Part shown: positions 8,336-16,262 of the stretch, one piece after another
How the letters are laid out: each line of letters opens with the position of its first letter
Position numbering within the stretch: position 1 is the first letter of the stretch
Origin: Streptomyces cathayae
GTDB taxonomy: Bacteria; Actinomycetota; Actinomycetes; Streptomycetales; Streptomycetaceae
DNA length: 64,000 nt
Assembly: GCF_029760955.1 (NCBI RefSeq)
Contig: NZ_CP121682.1
Coordinates: 3,782,001-3,846,000 of the forward strand
Direction of reading: 5' to 3'
The notes under the pieces: model-generated
The model's input: only the letters and a program-made list of their open reading frames with translations
What the model was told of the DNA's origin: nothing
The model's database searches: none
Translations under genes and position numbers: made by a program

Positions 8336-8497
8336 CCCGCGATCTTCTCAGAGACTCTGTACTGGGGAGTGCGGTACCGCAGAGAAGTACAGCAACCGTG
8401 CCGACCGCAGGCAGTCGTCTCAAACCGCTGACGGCCGAGTGACCAGGCCGGATGACCTCAGCGACCGCCCCGCCCGTAGTTCGCATCGAGGGGGCCG

Positions 8498-8667
8498 TGC
8501 CAGTCCCGTGCCAGATCGGGCGGGGCACCGCGGGGAACACCGGGGACCAAGACAGAAGCCGGCTACAGGTCGAGACCGCCCCACCCCAGGTCAGGCGAGC
8601 AATCGCCCCTGGGGCACCCAGGCTTCCCGAGCTGAGAGCGCGAGTTCGATTCTCGTCACCCGCTCCA
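8498..8667 (+). repeat. Att-like scar 1: arm box plus tRNA-Gly 3' half
   Basis: Core 8623-8667 repeats tRNA positions 1242-1286 with one mismatch (GAG for AAG next to the anticodon). The arm box begins GTGCCAGTCCCGTGCC at 8498, exactly 125 bp before the core. The matching terminator hairpin and the following integrase 3' end continue the similarity with the tRNA locus to about 8850. It is read as the right end of one element abutting the left end of the next. Confidence 0.85.
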
Positions 8668-8670
8668 CGC

Positions 8671-8706
8671 GAAACCCCCAGGTCAGCGACCCGGGGGTTC
8701 TTTGTT
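8671..8706 (+). terminator. Terminator copy after scar 1
   Basis: Same CCCCC-A-GGTC-loop-GACC-C-GGGGG hairpin followed by TTCTTTGTTG as after the tRNA-Gly gene; nearly identical to 1291-1326. Confidence 0.7.
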
Positions 8707-8746
8707 GTCCAGACCGGTGAGCGGGTGCCGCACCACAACCGCACCG

Positions 8747-9085
8747 TCAGCCCGCCGACGGCTCCCCCCTGTGGTGCGCACGGTCGTCGGTGTGGCGCTT
8801 CGCACGCCCGGCGCGCACGAGGTCGTCGAGCCCGGCGGCGGCCTCCCGCTGCTGCTCCTCGTCGGAGTCCCGGTAGATCAGCGCCGCCTTCTCGGAGGAC
8901 TGGCCGGCGCGCCATCGTGTCCCGGAGGGTGGCGCCCGAACGGGTCGACAGGGTGTGTCCGGTATGACGGAGGTTGTAGAAGCGGAAGCCGTCCGGGAGA
9001 CCGGCGACCGCACGAGCCCGGCGCCACTTCCGCCGGAACGGGGTGCGAGCGGGTTCGAGGGTGGTGGCGAACCGGCTCGTGTTCC
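8747..9085 (-). pseudogene. Tyrosine recombinase (integrase), truncated and frameshifted
   Basis: C-terminal third of an actinomycete phage/AICE-type integrase. Reading from about 9060: RRKWRRARAVAGLPDGFRF, then LRHTGHTLSTRSGA (Arg-x2-His motif), then TLRDTMAR. A one-base deletion near 8908 shifts the frame, after which GQSSEKAALIYRDSDEEQQ and GLDDLVRAGRAKRH lead to EPSAG and a TGA at 8747. The N-terminal and first catalytic parts are gone. It is transcribed toward scar 1. Not functional; it is the best-preserved integrase remnant in the window. Confidence 0.88.
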
Positions 9086-9241
9086 TCGGTGTCCGCGTGG
9101 GGTCGGGGTGTGGCGTCCCACTGCTGCCCGGCCGGCGTGGTGCTCCGGCGGGCCGACAGGGCGGCGTGGCCGGCCTGCCACCGCGCGGTCAGGCGGGTGG
9201 CCGTGGCCGGAAGGCCTCCGGTCCTGGGCGGGGGCCGGTGG

Positions 9242-9868
9242 TCAGCCGGAGGGCTCCTGCGGGGTCAGTGCTTCCGGTTGCGCCCGTGGCTGGGGCACGA
9301 CGGGGCACGCGTGGTCCGACTGCGTCATCGCCCATCCGTCCCCGAACACATGGAGGCTGCTGGGCGCGGCGGAACGGCGCGCGGTGTCGCCGTCGGCTTC
9401 CGCGTCGGCGCGGGGGACGGCGGTGGGGACCGGCGAAGCCGCGTGGTTCACCGTGCACGTCAGCTGGAGCATGGCCCGACGGCTCAGCGGAGCCGTCTCA
9501 CCGGGGAGTCTGACGAAGAGGATGCCGCTGTCGATCGCCACCCGTGGCGCGTCCGTCAGGCGGGGCAGCTCCGTGGTGGCCGTCGCGGTCTCGTTCGCAG
9601 CCGACGCCTCGAACAGCAGGTGTACGACGGCCTCGAGGTCCCCGGCGTCGTCGATCCGGTGGGGATAGGGCATCAACTCCCCGTCGCGCAGGAAGAAGAG
9701 GGAGATGGTGGCGGGCGTCGAGGGTGGTGTCGGACTGGGGGAGAACATGCCGCTCGCCGGCGCACCGGTCTCGATGACACCGGACGGGGGGACTCCGCAC
9801 GCCGTGAGCGCGACCGCGGCCACGGCCGTGAGCCCGGACAGCAGCGCTGCCGTCCGCGAGCCCCTCAA
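9242..9868 (-). CDS. Secreted lipoprotein, GerMN-like, partner of two-component system
   Basis: A 208-residue lipoprotein: signal peptide with lipobox LTAC (Cys about 23) followed by GVPPSGVIETG and a domain with the FFLRDGELMPYPHRI / VVHLLFEAS pattern of GerMN-type extracellular domains. The start is the TTG at 9868, which overlaps the kinase stop as TTGA; no better start fits the signal peptide. It is the third gene of an operon with response regulator and sensor kinase, so it probably acts outside the membrane with the kinase sensor domain. The C-terminal 60 residues are low-complexity. Confidence 0.8.
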   Translation of the reverse strand: MRGSRTAALLSGLTAVAAVALTACGVPPSGVIETGAPASGMFSPSPTPPSTPATISLFFLRDGELMPYPHRIDDAGDLEAVVHLLFEASAANETATATTELPRLTDAPRVAIDSGILFVRLPGETAPLSRRAMLQLTCTVNHAASPVPTAVPRADAEADGDTARRSAAPSSLHVFGDGWAMTQSDHACPVVPQPRAQPEALTPQEPSG

Positions 9869-11496
9869 CGGGTGCCCCCGTCGGCCTCGGTGTCGGTGTC
9901 GTCGCGGTGCAGCGGGAGTTCGACCGTGAACACCGCGCCGCCCCGGGGCAGGTTCGCCGCCCGGATGCGCCCCCCGTGCAGGCGCACGTTCTCCGCCGTG
10001 ATGGCCAGACCCAGCCCGTTGCTCTCGCTCCTGGCCCGTGAGGTGCTCGCCTTGTAGAACCGCTCGAAGATGTGCAGCATGGCCTCCTCGGCGATCCCCG
10101 GTCCGTTGTCGGTCACCTCGATGACGGCCCACGCCATGCCCGCCCCGTCAACCCGTACCCCCATGGTCAGCCGCACGGGCGGCTCTCCGTGCCGCAGCGC
10201 GTTGCCGATCAGATTGGCCGTCACCACGTCGAGTCTGCGCGGATCGACGCGCGCGCGGAGCTCACCCGGTCCGGGCAGCCGGGTCTCCACCTGCTCCTGC
10301 CGCCACCGGGAGGCGACGGTGCGCCGTACGGACTCGGCCAGGTCGATCTCGTCCCGGTTGAGTTCGGCCGCCCCCGCGTCGAAACGGGAGATCTCCATCA
10401 GGTCGTTCACCAATCCGCTCAGCCGGTTCGTTCCCTCGCTGATGAGCCGCAGCGCCTCACCGGTCTCCCCTTCCCCCTCCAGGTCCAGCACGTCGGTGAC
10501 CGCCGACATCGCCGCCAGCGGCGTGCGCAGTTCGTGGGAGACGTCCGCCACGAAGCGGCGTCCCTGGGCCTCCAGGCGACGCAGCTCCCGTACGGTTCGC
10601 TCCAGTTCGGCCGCCGTCTCGTTGAAGGACTGGGAGAGATCGGCCAGTTCGTCGGAACCGGTGACGTCCAGCCGTACGTCGAGGTGCCCCGCGGCCATCC
10701 GGCGCGTTGCCCGGCGCAACGCCCGTACGGGTCGCAGTACGCCGCTCGCGGCGAGCAACGCCAGGACGACGGCGAGGCACAGGGCCACCAGGGTGGCCCG
10801 CTCGATGCCGCTGACCATGGCCTCGACGTACCCCTCCTCGGTGGTCTGCGGGACCTCCAGATACATCACGAACCCGGAGAGCCTGGGCTCCGTGCCCTCG
10901 CCCGAGGTGTACGTGACGGGCATGCCGACGACGAGACGAGGACGCCCGTCGACGTTCATCCGCTGGAACACCGCGACACGTCGGTCCCGGACGGACCGGA
11001 GCATTTCGGGGCTCGGCTCGACGAAACCGGCGCTCGGCGCGTAGGCGCGGTGGCCACCGTACGTGGCCATGATCCGCCAGCCCGACGAACGGTTCGCGTA
11101 CAGCACCTGGTCCACCGCGAACTGGAGGTCCGACCGGTCCGGGGCCAGGGGGATGCTGGGCGCGACGGCGTCGACGCTCGTACGGAACCGGTTGATGACG
11201 GAGTCCTGGCTCTGCTGGAGCACCCCCGTGCGCGCCTCGCGGAAGGCGAGGGCCCCGGTGCCCAGGGCGCTGGCCACGGCCACCAGGACGAAGGACGCCA
11301 GCAGGCGGGGGCGCAGGCCGCGCAGGGGGAGCGGGATGCGCGCCAGGGCCGCCCGGAGGAACCGCCGGGGGCCGGCCCCCGGGCCGGCGGCGGGGGTCTC
11401 GTCGGCCGTGGGGGCCTCGGGCACGGTTCTCCGCGTCCCGGCGGCCTTCCGCATCCGCGCGGTCCTCCACGTCCGCGTGGACATCCGGTCGCTCAT
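9865..11496 (-). CDS. Sensor histidine kinase, OmpR-type partner
   Basis: A 543-residue membrane kinase. A cytosolic Arg/Pro-rich lead is followed by TM1 (about 65-85), an extracellular sensor domain (about 88-230), TM2 (about 233-254), HAMP, and a HisKA dimerisation helix with FVADVSHELRTPL (phospho-acceptor H321). The ATPase domain has N-box LIGNALRHG, G1 VTDNGPGIA, an F-box around ERFYKAS and G2 NGLGLAI. ATG 11496 overlaps the regulator stop as ATGA. Its cognate regulator is encoded immediately upstream and a lipoprotein downstream. The signal is unknown; the layout resembles the AfsQ/Cse class of envelope systems. Confidence 0.93.
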   Translation of the reverse strand: MSDRMSTRTWRTARMRKAAGTRRTVPEAPTADETPAAGPGAGPRRFLRAALARIPLPLRGLRPRLLASFVLVAVASALGTGALAFREARTGVLQQSQDSVINRFRTSVDAVAPSIPLAPDRSDLQFAVDQVLYANRSSGWRIMATYGGHRAYAPSAGFVEPSPEMLRSVRDRRVAVFQRMNVDGRPRLVVGMPVTYTSGEGTEPRLSGFVMYLEVPQTTEEGYVEAMVSGIERATLVALCLAVVLALLAASGVLRPVRALRRATRRMAAGHLDVRLDVTGSDELADLSQSFNETAAELERTVRELRRLEAQGRRFVADVSHELRTPLAAMSAVTDVLDLEGEGETGEALRLISEGTNRLSGLVNDLMEISRFDAGAAELNRDEIDLAESVRRTVASRWRQEQVETRLPGPGELRARVDPRRLDVVTANLIGNALRHGEPPVRLTMGVRVDGAGMAWAVIEVTDNGPGIAEEAMLHIFERFYKASTSRARSESNGLGLAITAENVRLHGGRIRAANLPRGGAVFTVELPLHRDDTDTEADGGTR

Positions 11497-12179
11497 GAGG
11501 TGCCGAAGCGGTAACCGAATCCGCGTACGGTCTGCACGTAACGGGGATTCCTGCCCTCGCCGAGCTTGTTGCGCAGTCGCTTCACGCAGGCGTCCACGAG
11601 CCGTATGTCGCCGTGGTAGCTGTGTTCCCAGACCGCTTCCAGCAGTTGCTGTCGGCTGAACACCTGGCCGGGCGAGGCCGACAGGGTCAGCAGCAGCCTC
11701 AGTTCGGAGGGGGCGAGGGTGACGGGTTCGCCGCGGTGCGTCACCACGAGCCCGGCACGGTCGACGACCAGCTCGCCGTGCGTCTCCGCCCGGGGACGGG
11801 TGCCGTCCGGCAGCGACGCGTCCTGTCTGCGCAGTACGGCCCGTATCCGTGCGTCGAGCACCCGGGCCTGCACGGGCTTCACCACGTAGTCGTCCGCACC
11901 GGTCTCCAGTCCCACGACCACGTCGATGTCGTCTCCCCGGGCCGTCACCATGATGATCGGCACCTGGTCGCGGTCCCTGATCCGGCGGCACACGTCCAGG
12001 CCGGAGATGCCGGGCAGCATGAGATCGAGCACGACGACGTCCGGCCGGAAGGGGAGGAGCTGTTCCAGCCCTTCCTCCCCCGTTTCCACGGCGAAGACCT
12101 CATGCCCCTGGTGCCGCAGACCCAGTTGGACGGCCCTGCGGACATCTTGGTCGTCTTCGACGATCAGGACCCGTGGCAT
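11493..12179 (-). CDS. Response regulator, OmpR/PhoB family
   Basis: A 228-residue transcription factor. The receiver domain (1-115) has acidic pair D9/D10, phospho-acceptor D52 in VVLDLMLPG, and the conserved Lys in VVKPVQ. The C-terminal winged helix (about 130-228) ends with the expected VRGFGYRF. The strong match of the DDIDVVVGLETGADDYVVKPVQ region to AfsQ1-like regulators suggests that subfamily, but I would not give it that name. First gene of the three-gene operon, divergent from the DUF3152 gene across a 164-bp spacer. Confidence 0.93.
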   Translation of the reverse strand: MPRVLIVEDDQDVRRAVQLGLRHQGHEVFAVETGEEGLEQLLPFRPDVVVLDLMLPGISGLDVCRRIRDRDQVPIIMVTARGDDIDVVVGLETGADDYVVKPVQARVLDARIRAVLRRQDASLPDGTRPRAETHGELVVDRAGLVVTHRGEPVTLAPSELRLLLTLSASPGQVFSRQQLLEAVWEHSYHGDIRLVDACVKRLRNKLGEGRNPRYVQTVRGFGYRFGTS

Positions 12180-12343
12180 TTCGGCAGTGTAAGCAGGCCG
12201 GACGAGGTGACCGTCCCGAGGAAGGCCCCTCTCCGCCCGCCGTTACACAACGATCACACGGGCCGGGGAGCGCGGGGCTCCGTTACCCTTCCGTGACAGT
12301 GCCGGCTCATCGCGATCATCTGGAATCACCAGATTGAGCTGCC

Positions 12344-13237
12344 ATGCATTCGGCACGACAGCGGCAGTCCGCACCCCCCACCGGCAGCACCGCGGCCGGT
12401 CACCGCGCCGGCCGCCGGCGCCGGTCCTCCCGTCGCCGGGGACGGCCGCGCCACCGGGGCCGGAACCTGCTGATCGGCCTGCTGGTGGCCGCCGGCCTAC
12501 TGGGCCCGGCGGCGTATTTCCTGGGAGGCGGGCGGAGCGACGCGCCGAGCGGTGCGCCGCAACCGCGGAGCACGCACGTCACCTCCACTCCCACTCCAAC
12601 TCCCACACCCACCCCCACACCCACACCGACCCCCTCCCCCTCCGCGAGCCGGACCGAGATCGACGTCCCCCCGACGGGCAGCGGGACGTTCGTCACCGCG
12701 CAGGCCGGTGGGGAGGCGGTGGGCAGCGGCTCCCGCCCGGTGCGCTACGTCGTGGAGGTCGAGATCGGCCTCGACATCTCGCCGTCCCAGGCGGCGAACG
12801 AGATCGCCGACATACTCACCGCCCCGCGGGGCTGGACCCACGACCCGGACAACGCGTTCCAGCTGGTGAGCGCGGGATCGCCGCACGACATCACGATAAG
12901 GATCGCGACACCGGCGACGGCGGACGCCCTGTGCTGGGCGGGCATCCAGCAGGACACCGGAGGCGAGTACAACTGCGAGGTTCCCGGAGGGGTGGTGGTG
13001 AACCTCAAGCGCTGGGTCAAGGGCTCGCCCACCTTCGACGGACCGATCCATGACTACCGGGCGCTGATCATCAACCACGAGATGGGGCACTTCCTCGGTC
13101 ACTCGCACGTGACCTGCGGGGGCGCCGGGCAACTGGCCCCCGTGATGATGCAGCAGATCAAGGGCCTGCACGGCTGCGTCGCCAACGCCTGGCCCTACGA
13201 CGAGAAGGGTGACCTCGTCACCGGGCCGCCCGTATGA
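12344..13237 (+). CDS. DUF3152 metallopeptidase-like membrane-anchored protein
   Basis: A 297-residue protein: a basic cytosolic lead, one TM segment (NLLIGLLVAAGLLGPAAYF, about 41-59), a Thr-Pro dipeptide repeat linker (about 78-98), then a DUF3152 domain outside the membrane. The domain carries HEMGHFLGHSH (H245, E246, H249, G252, H255), a complete metzincin-like zinc motif, so peptidase activity is credible although none is established for the family. The Thr-Pro linker is encoded by a short tandem CACACC-type repeat. It stands alone, divergent from the two-component operon. Confidence 0.88.
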   Translation: MHSARQRQSAPPTGSTAAGHRAGRRRRSSRRRGRPRHRGRNLLIGLLVAAGLLGPAAYFLGGGRSDAPSGAPQPRSTHVTSTPTPTPTPTPTPTPTPSPSASRTEIDVPPTGSGTFVTAQAGGEAVGSGSRPVRYVVEVEIGLDISPSQAANEIADILTAPRGWTHDPDNAFQLVSAGSPHDITIRIATPATADALCWAGIQQDTGGEYNCEVPGGVVVNLKRWVKGSPTFDGPIHDYRALIINHEMGHFLGHSHVTCGGAGQLAPVMMQQIKGLHGCVANAWPYDEKGDLVTGPPV

Positions 13238-13435
13238 CCGGCGCCGGTCCCCGAGCCGGCCGTCACGGCGGTCGGCCGTTACAGCTCGGTCATGTACCGA
13301 CCCCAGCTCCATGAACTGCCGGCACCACCGTGGACTCCGCGTTCTCCCACGCCCGCAGAATCCCCCGCCCTCCCGATCGGACGGAAGTAAACGACTCGCT
13401 CCCGCACTGCCCGGAGACTGGCCGCGACGGCGGCG

Positions 13436-13735
13436 GTGAGCCTGCTGCCGCTGCTGGCGGCCTGTGGCACCGGAACCGACACCGACACCGGCTCGGAGTC
13501 CCACGCGTCGGACGGTGAGAAGACCACGGCCGGATCGTCGGGGCAGCTCGACATTCCCGCCGACGCGAACGCCGACCTCAAGAAGCAGTACCTCTTGGAG
13601 AACGCGATCGCGGCCTGCATGAAGAAGCAGGGGTTCACCTACACCCCCGTGGCCCCCGAGGACCCCACCGCCTCCTGGACCACCGACGGGGCGGACTACG
13701 CGCTGACGAAGGAGTACCGGCGGAAGTACGGCGAG
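13436..13735 (+). pseudogene. Lipoprotein gene remnant
   Basis: Reads LLPLLAACGTGTD (lipobox) and then ENAIAACMKKQGFTYTP, a pattern common to small Streptomyces lipoproteins. The 5' end is damaged: a TAA lies 46 bp upstream of the GTG used here and no normal signal-peptide start is present. The 3' end is cut at about 13730, where the frame runs into antisense GntR sequence. No function is expected. Confidence 0.6.
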
Positions 13736-13888
13736 GGCGTTCCGCAGCGTCGGTGTGCTGACCATGTATTGCTCCGCCAAATGCGCCTCAGAAGGCAGGC
13801 GTTCACCGGGCTTGAGCCGACCGGTGGCGATCCGGTTCCGGAGGTCATCGGCGATGGCGTCGCGTCGTGAGGGCACGGGCGGGGTCAC
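13735..13888 (-). pseudogene. GntR regulator, N-terminal fragment
   Basis: From GTG 13888 the minus strand gives a GntR winged helix: RRDAIADDLRNRIATG, LKPGERLPSEAHLAEQY, STPTLRNALAVL. It then stops matching at about 13735, where it meets the truncated lipoprotein gene. The start overlaps the end of the 89-residue gene by 44 bp, as in a compact operon. It is a second, broken GntR gene besides the intact one at 14982. Confidence 0.75.
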
Positions 13889-14114
13889 CGCCTCTCACTC
13901 GCACGAGCCGCAGGGCGACGAGCCAGGTCCCCGTGTGGATGGTCAGCAACTCGCCCGAGTCGAAAACGAGTCGTTTGGCTCCGCCGGGCAGTTGGAAGAG
14001 GTCGGTCACCCGGCACTGCTGGCCCCCGACCTGGATGACGTCGCCGAGCTGCACGCTGGTCGAGGTGATCTCGACCGGGGAGAGCACCGCGCCGCTGAGT
14101 GCCGGCCCCCTCAC
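13845..14114 (-). CDS. Small AICE-type protein of unknown function
   Basis: An 89-residue protein with a beta-rich centre (SPVEITSTSVQLGDVIQVGG, then CRVTDLFQLPGGAKRLVF and LLTIHTGTWLVALRLVRV). GTG 14114 overlaps the stop of the upstream 67-residue gene as GTGA. I know similar small proteins from integrative-element control regions of Streptomyces, next to GntR genes as here, but no role is established. Confidence 0.7.
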   Translation of the reverse strand: MRGPALSGAVLSPVEITSTSVQLGDVIQVGGQQCRVTDLFQLPGGAKRLVFDSGELLTIHTGTWLVALRLVRVRGGDPARALTTRRHRR

Positions 14115-14314
14115 CGTGCCGCCTCTGTCGGTACTGGGCACTCGGCGATGGTGTGGCACGAGCAGTCGCAGGCTTCGTAGATCACCGGCACGTCGACCGG
14201 TGCGGCGACCGGGGACGACTCCGCGCAGGCGTGGTGTGTGCCGATGCGGCAGGAGGCCGACCGGTAGGAGTCGGGCCCCGGTTGGGTGGTGTGGGGCTGT
14301 TGGCGGGACGGCAT
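14111..14314 (-). CDS. Small Cys/His-rich protein, AICE control region
   Basis: A 67-residue protein with several Cys and His (ASCRIGTHHACAE, ACDCSCH) that could bind a metal. Translationally coupled at both ends: its ATG shares a base with the stop of the 98-residue gene (TGATG) and its stop overlaps the next GTG. No recognised family. Confidence 0.7.
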   Translation of the reverse strand: MPSRQQPHTTQPGPDSYRSASCRIGTHHACAESSPVAAPVDVPVIYEACDCSCHTIAECPVPTEAAR

Positions 14315-14610
14315 CAGCGGTCACCCGCCGAGGCGTACCAAGGGCCGGCGAGGGGAGCGCGGCTCATGGCCGCCGAGCGGTGCCGTGCTCGCGCCTCACT
14401 GGCCAGTACGTACGGGCGGACGAGCGCCGTTTCCTCCCCCACGAGAACGCCCGTGTGCTCGCGGTGCCGACGCAGGAACAGCACCGCGCCGTAAGCGACT
14501 TCCGGGGACACAGCCACCGGCCACGCAGGTGTTTCGGAGCGGCGGTGCCGACCCTTGTGGCGGTACCGCTCCCTGAGGCGCGAGGCGGTACGGCGGATAC
14601 GATTGAGCAC
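14314..14610 (-). CDS. Small basic protein, AICE control region
   Basis: A 98-residue, strongly basic N-terminus (MLNRIRRTASRLRERYRHKGRHRR) followed by a helical segment (VAYGAVLFLRRHREHTGVL). GTG start; its stop shares one base with the next ATG. Co-oriented with the neighbouring small genes. Function unknown; small element-borne proteins of this type are common near GntR/KorSA-like repressors. Confidence 0.65.
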   Translation of the reverse strand: MLNRIRRTASRLRERYRHKGRHRRSETPAWPVAVSPEVAYGAVLFLRRHREHTGVLVGEETALVRPYVLASEARARHRSAAMSRAPLAGPWYASAGDR

Positions 14611-14622
14611 GGTGTTCAGCCC

Positions 14623-14901
14623 CTATCGCTGATGACCCGGTCCCCCGACGTCGCCCGTCGCGGGGACCGTTTTGTGTACGACCGCCCAGAGGGTGCGGTC
14701 GTTCGAACTGGTGGCGAGAAGGCCGAAGCGGTCGGTATCGGCCAGCGCTTCCAGGACCTCCCGCCATGACTCCGCGGAGAGTGGTTCCGGCACCTCCGCC
14801 TCGATGGCCGTGCAGTCATCGCGCTCCTCCACGCGCGTGGCGAGCCCGACGGCCGATAACCGGGCTGCGATGGCCTCCGCGCGCACCTTGGAAGCAGGCA
14901 C
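14623..14901 (-). CDS. Small conserved hypothetical protein
   Basis: A 92-residue acidic protein with alternating beta/alpha pattern (VRAEAIAARLSAVGLATRVEE, WREVLEALADTDRFGLL, RTLWAVVHK). GTG 14901 start. First gene of the minus-strand run, divergent from the GntR gene; the palindromic operators lie in the 80-bp gap between them, so it is probably controlled by that repressor. Confidence 0.72.
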   Translation of the reverse strand: MPASKVRAEAIAARLSAVGLATRVEERDDCTAIEAEVPEPLSAESWREVLEALADTDRFGLLATSSNDRTLWAVVHKTVPATGDVGGPGHQR

Positions 14902-14941
14902 AAGGCAGCCCTCCGGTCAGCGGCGATCACTTTGAGTAAAG

Positions 14942-14972
14942 CTAGTTAACTAGGTTAGAGCTAGTGGACTAG
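14942..14972. promoter_or_regulatory. Paired palindromic operator for GntR repressor
   Basis: CTAGTTAACTAG (14942-14953) is a perfect palindrome. CTAGTGGACTAG (14961-14972) is the same with two central changes. Centres are 19 bp apart, about two helical turns, in the gap between the divergent small-gene run and the GntR gene. AT-rich against its surroundings. Autoregulation is inferred. Confidence 0.75.
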
Positions 14973-14981
14973 ATTTTCCAT

Positions 14982-15737
14982 ATGTCTGAGCAACCGCCCT
15001 ATCTCCGCATCGCCGACGAGCTGCGGCGGCGGATCGCAGAACACGAGTGGGAGCCGGGGGACCGACTTCCCTCCCGCGCCCAGATCGGCCAGGAGTACGG
15101 CGTCGGCGACAACGTGGTACGCCGGGCACAGGAATTGCTGATCTCCCAAGGTGTGCTGGAGGGCCGCGCCGGTTCCGGCACTTACGTCGCCGAGCCACGG
15201 CAGCGCGTACGGGTGGTCCGGTCATCGGCGCGCGAGCAGCCCAGCGGCTCGCCGTTCCGGGCGGACATGAAGGCCGTGGGCAGGCAAGGCGACTGGGAGA
15301 GCCGGACCGAGGCCAAGGTCCCGGCGCCGGCGGAGATCGCCACGCGTCTCGGTATCGCCGAAGGCGAGCTGTGCGTGCGGACGACGTACGAGTTCCTGGC
15401 GGACGGCAGGCCGGTGCAGCTGTCGACGAGTTGGGAGCCGTACGACCTCACCGCCGGCACTCTCGTCGTTCTGCCCGAGGGAGGCCCGCACGCAGGAGCG
15501 GGCGTCGTGAACCGCATGGCCGCGATCGGCATCACGGTCAGCCACGCCGTGGAGCAGCCGGAGCCGAGGCAGGCGACCGCCGAGGAGGCGCCGTTGCTCG
15601 GCGTCCAGAAGGCTGCCCTGGTCACGCACATCCGGCGGACGTACTACAGCGACGACGGTCGCCCAGTGGAGACGGCGGACATCGTGGTGCCCGCGGCTCA
15701 CTGCGAGATCGTCTACGAGATCCCGATCAACCGGTGA
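14982..15737 (+). CDS. GntR/UTRA (HutC-type) transcriptional repressor
   Basis: A 251-residue regulator: an N-terminal winged helix (about 5-72: YLRIADELRRRIAEHEW, GDRLPSRAQIGQEYGVGDNVV) joined to a UTRA effector domain (about 100-250: LCVRTTYEFLADGRPVQLSTSWEP ... DIVVPAAHCEIVYEIPI). ATG 14982 sits 10 bp after the second operator palindrome, so the protein likely represses itself and the divergent small genes. Position and type resemble KorSA-type repressors of pSAM2-like integrative elements, whose transfer genes would normally follow; they are missing here. Confidence 0.9.
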   Translation: MSEQPPYLRIADELRRRIAEHEWEPGDRLPSRAQIGQEYGVGDNVVRRAQELLISQGVLEGRAGSGTYVAEPRQRVRVVRSSAREQPSGSPFRADMKAVGRQGDWESRTEAKVPAPAEIATRLGIAEGELCVRTTYEFLADGRPVQLSTSWEPYDLTAGTLVVLPEGGPHAGAGVVNRMAAIGITVSHAVEQPEPRQATAEEAPLLGVQKAALVTHIRRTYYSDDGRPVETADIVVPAAHCEIVYEIPINR

Positions 15738-15764
15738 TGGCGCCATACGCGAAGGGAGCGGTAG

Positions 15765-15850
15765 ATGGGCCGCCGCAGAGGGCCCCGTAAGGACACCGCA
15801 GTCGTGACCGCGACGGTGCGCGAGTGGAGCGACGAGGAGGGTTGGGGTGT
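15765..15850 (+). pseudogene. Cold-shock-like protein fragment
   Basis: MGRRRGPRKDTAVVTATVRE followed by WSDEEGWGV matches the start of the cold-shock-like protein often found after element GntR genes. It breaks off after about 28 codons at roughly 15850, and the frame continues antisense through the next gene. Truncated remnant marking a deletion end. Confidence 0.55.
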
Positions 15851-15892
15851 CCAGCGTTTGGCTGCAGTCGCCTACCGTGCCGACTGGCCGGG

Positions 15893-16144
15893 TCAGCGCG
15901 TGGGCTTCGCGACGTGCCCCAGCGCGACGATCCCGATTCCGACCACGAGTAGCGACGGCGAGCCGAGATTCCAGCTCACCAGCATGAGCAGGGCTCCCGC
16001 TCCCCACAGCCTCGGTTGCCGCACCAGCCCAGGGAGCCACTGCCCCGGCATACGGCCGAGAAGCAAGGCGTGCACTCCCAGGACTGCCCATGCGATGGCC
16101 GCAACGACCATCACCAGGCCAGCGATCATGAACAACATCCCCAC
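15893..16144 (-). CDS. Small two-TM membrane protein
   Basis: An 83-residue protein with two hydrophobic segments (MLFMIAGLVMVVAAIAWAVL, about 3-22; WGAGALLMLVSW...LLVVGIGIVAL, about 47-75). Start GTG 16144 with an ATG two codons later. No recognised domain; function unknown. Confidence 0.7.
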   Translation of the reverse strand: MGMLFMIAGLVMVVAAIAWAVLGVHALLLGRMPGQWLPGLVRQPRLWGAGALLMLVSWNLGSPSLLVVGIGIVALGHVAKPTR

Positions 16145-16262
16145 CCCTTGGGCTGTCCCCGTCTCGTCGGCAGCTTCTCAGGCTGCCGGAACAGGCGCCG
16201 TCGCTGTGCCGGCGACCCCCAAGGGACGCGTTCTCTGTACGTGTTGCATCTGCCGGATGCCG

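Noticed and set aside
8570..8670. Protein-like reading across the scars (GAGDENRTRALS type on the minus strand; SSILVTRS on the plus strand)
   Set aside because: These peptides are translations of the tRNA-Gly 3' half and recur at every scar, with no start signals. They are classic false ORFs over tRNA fragments.
12590..12650. CACACC-type repeats as a possible CRISPR or regulatory array
   Set aside because: They are in frame and encode a Thr-Pro linker. The Ser-Ala repeat at about 18985-19030 and the Pro-Glu repeat at about 55206-55290 are likewise protein linkers. No CRISPR repeat-spacer pattern occurs in the window.
12497..13888. 463-codon minus-strand frame beginning with a GntR domain
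   Set aside because: The GntR match ends after about 50 residues; the rest is antisense to the lipoprotein remnant and DUF3152 gene.
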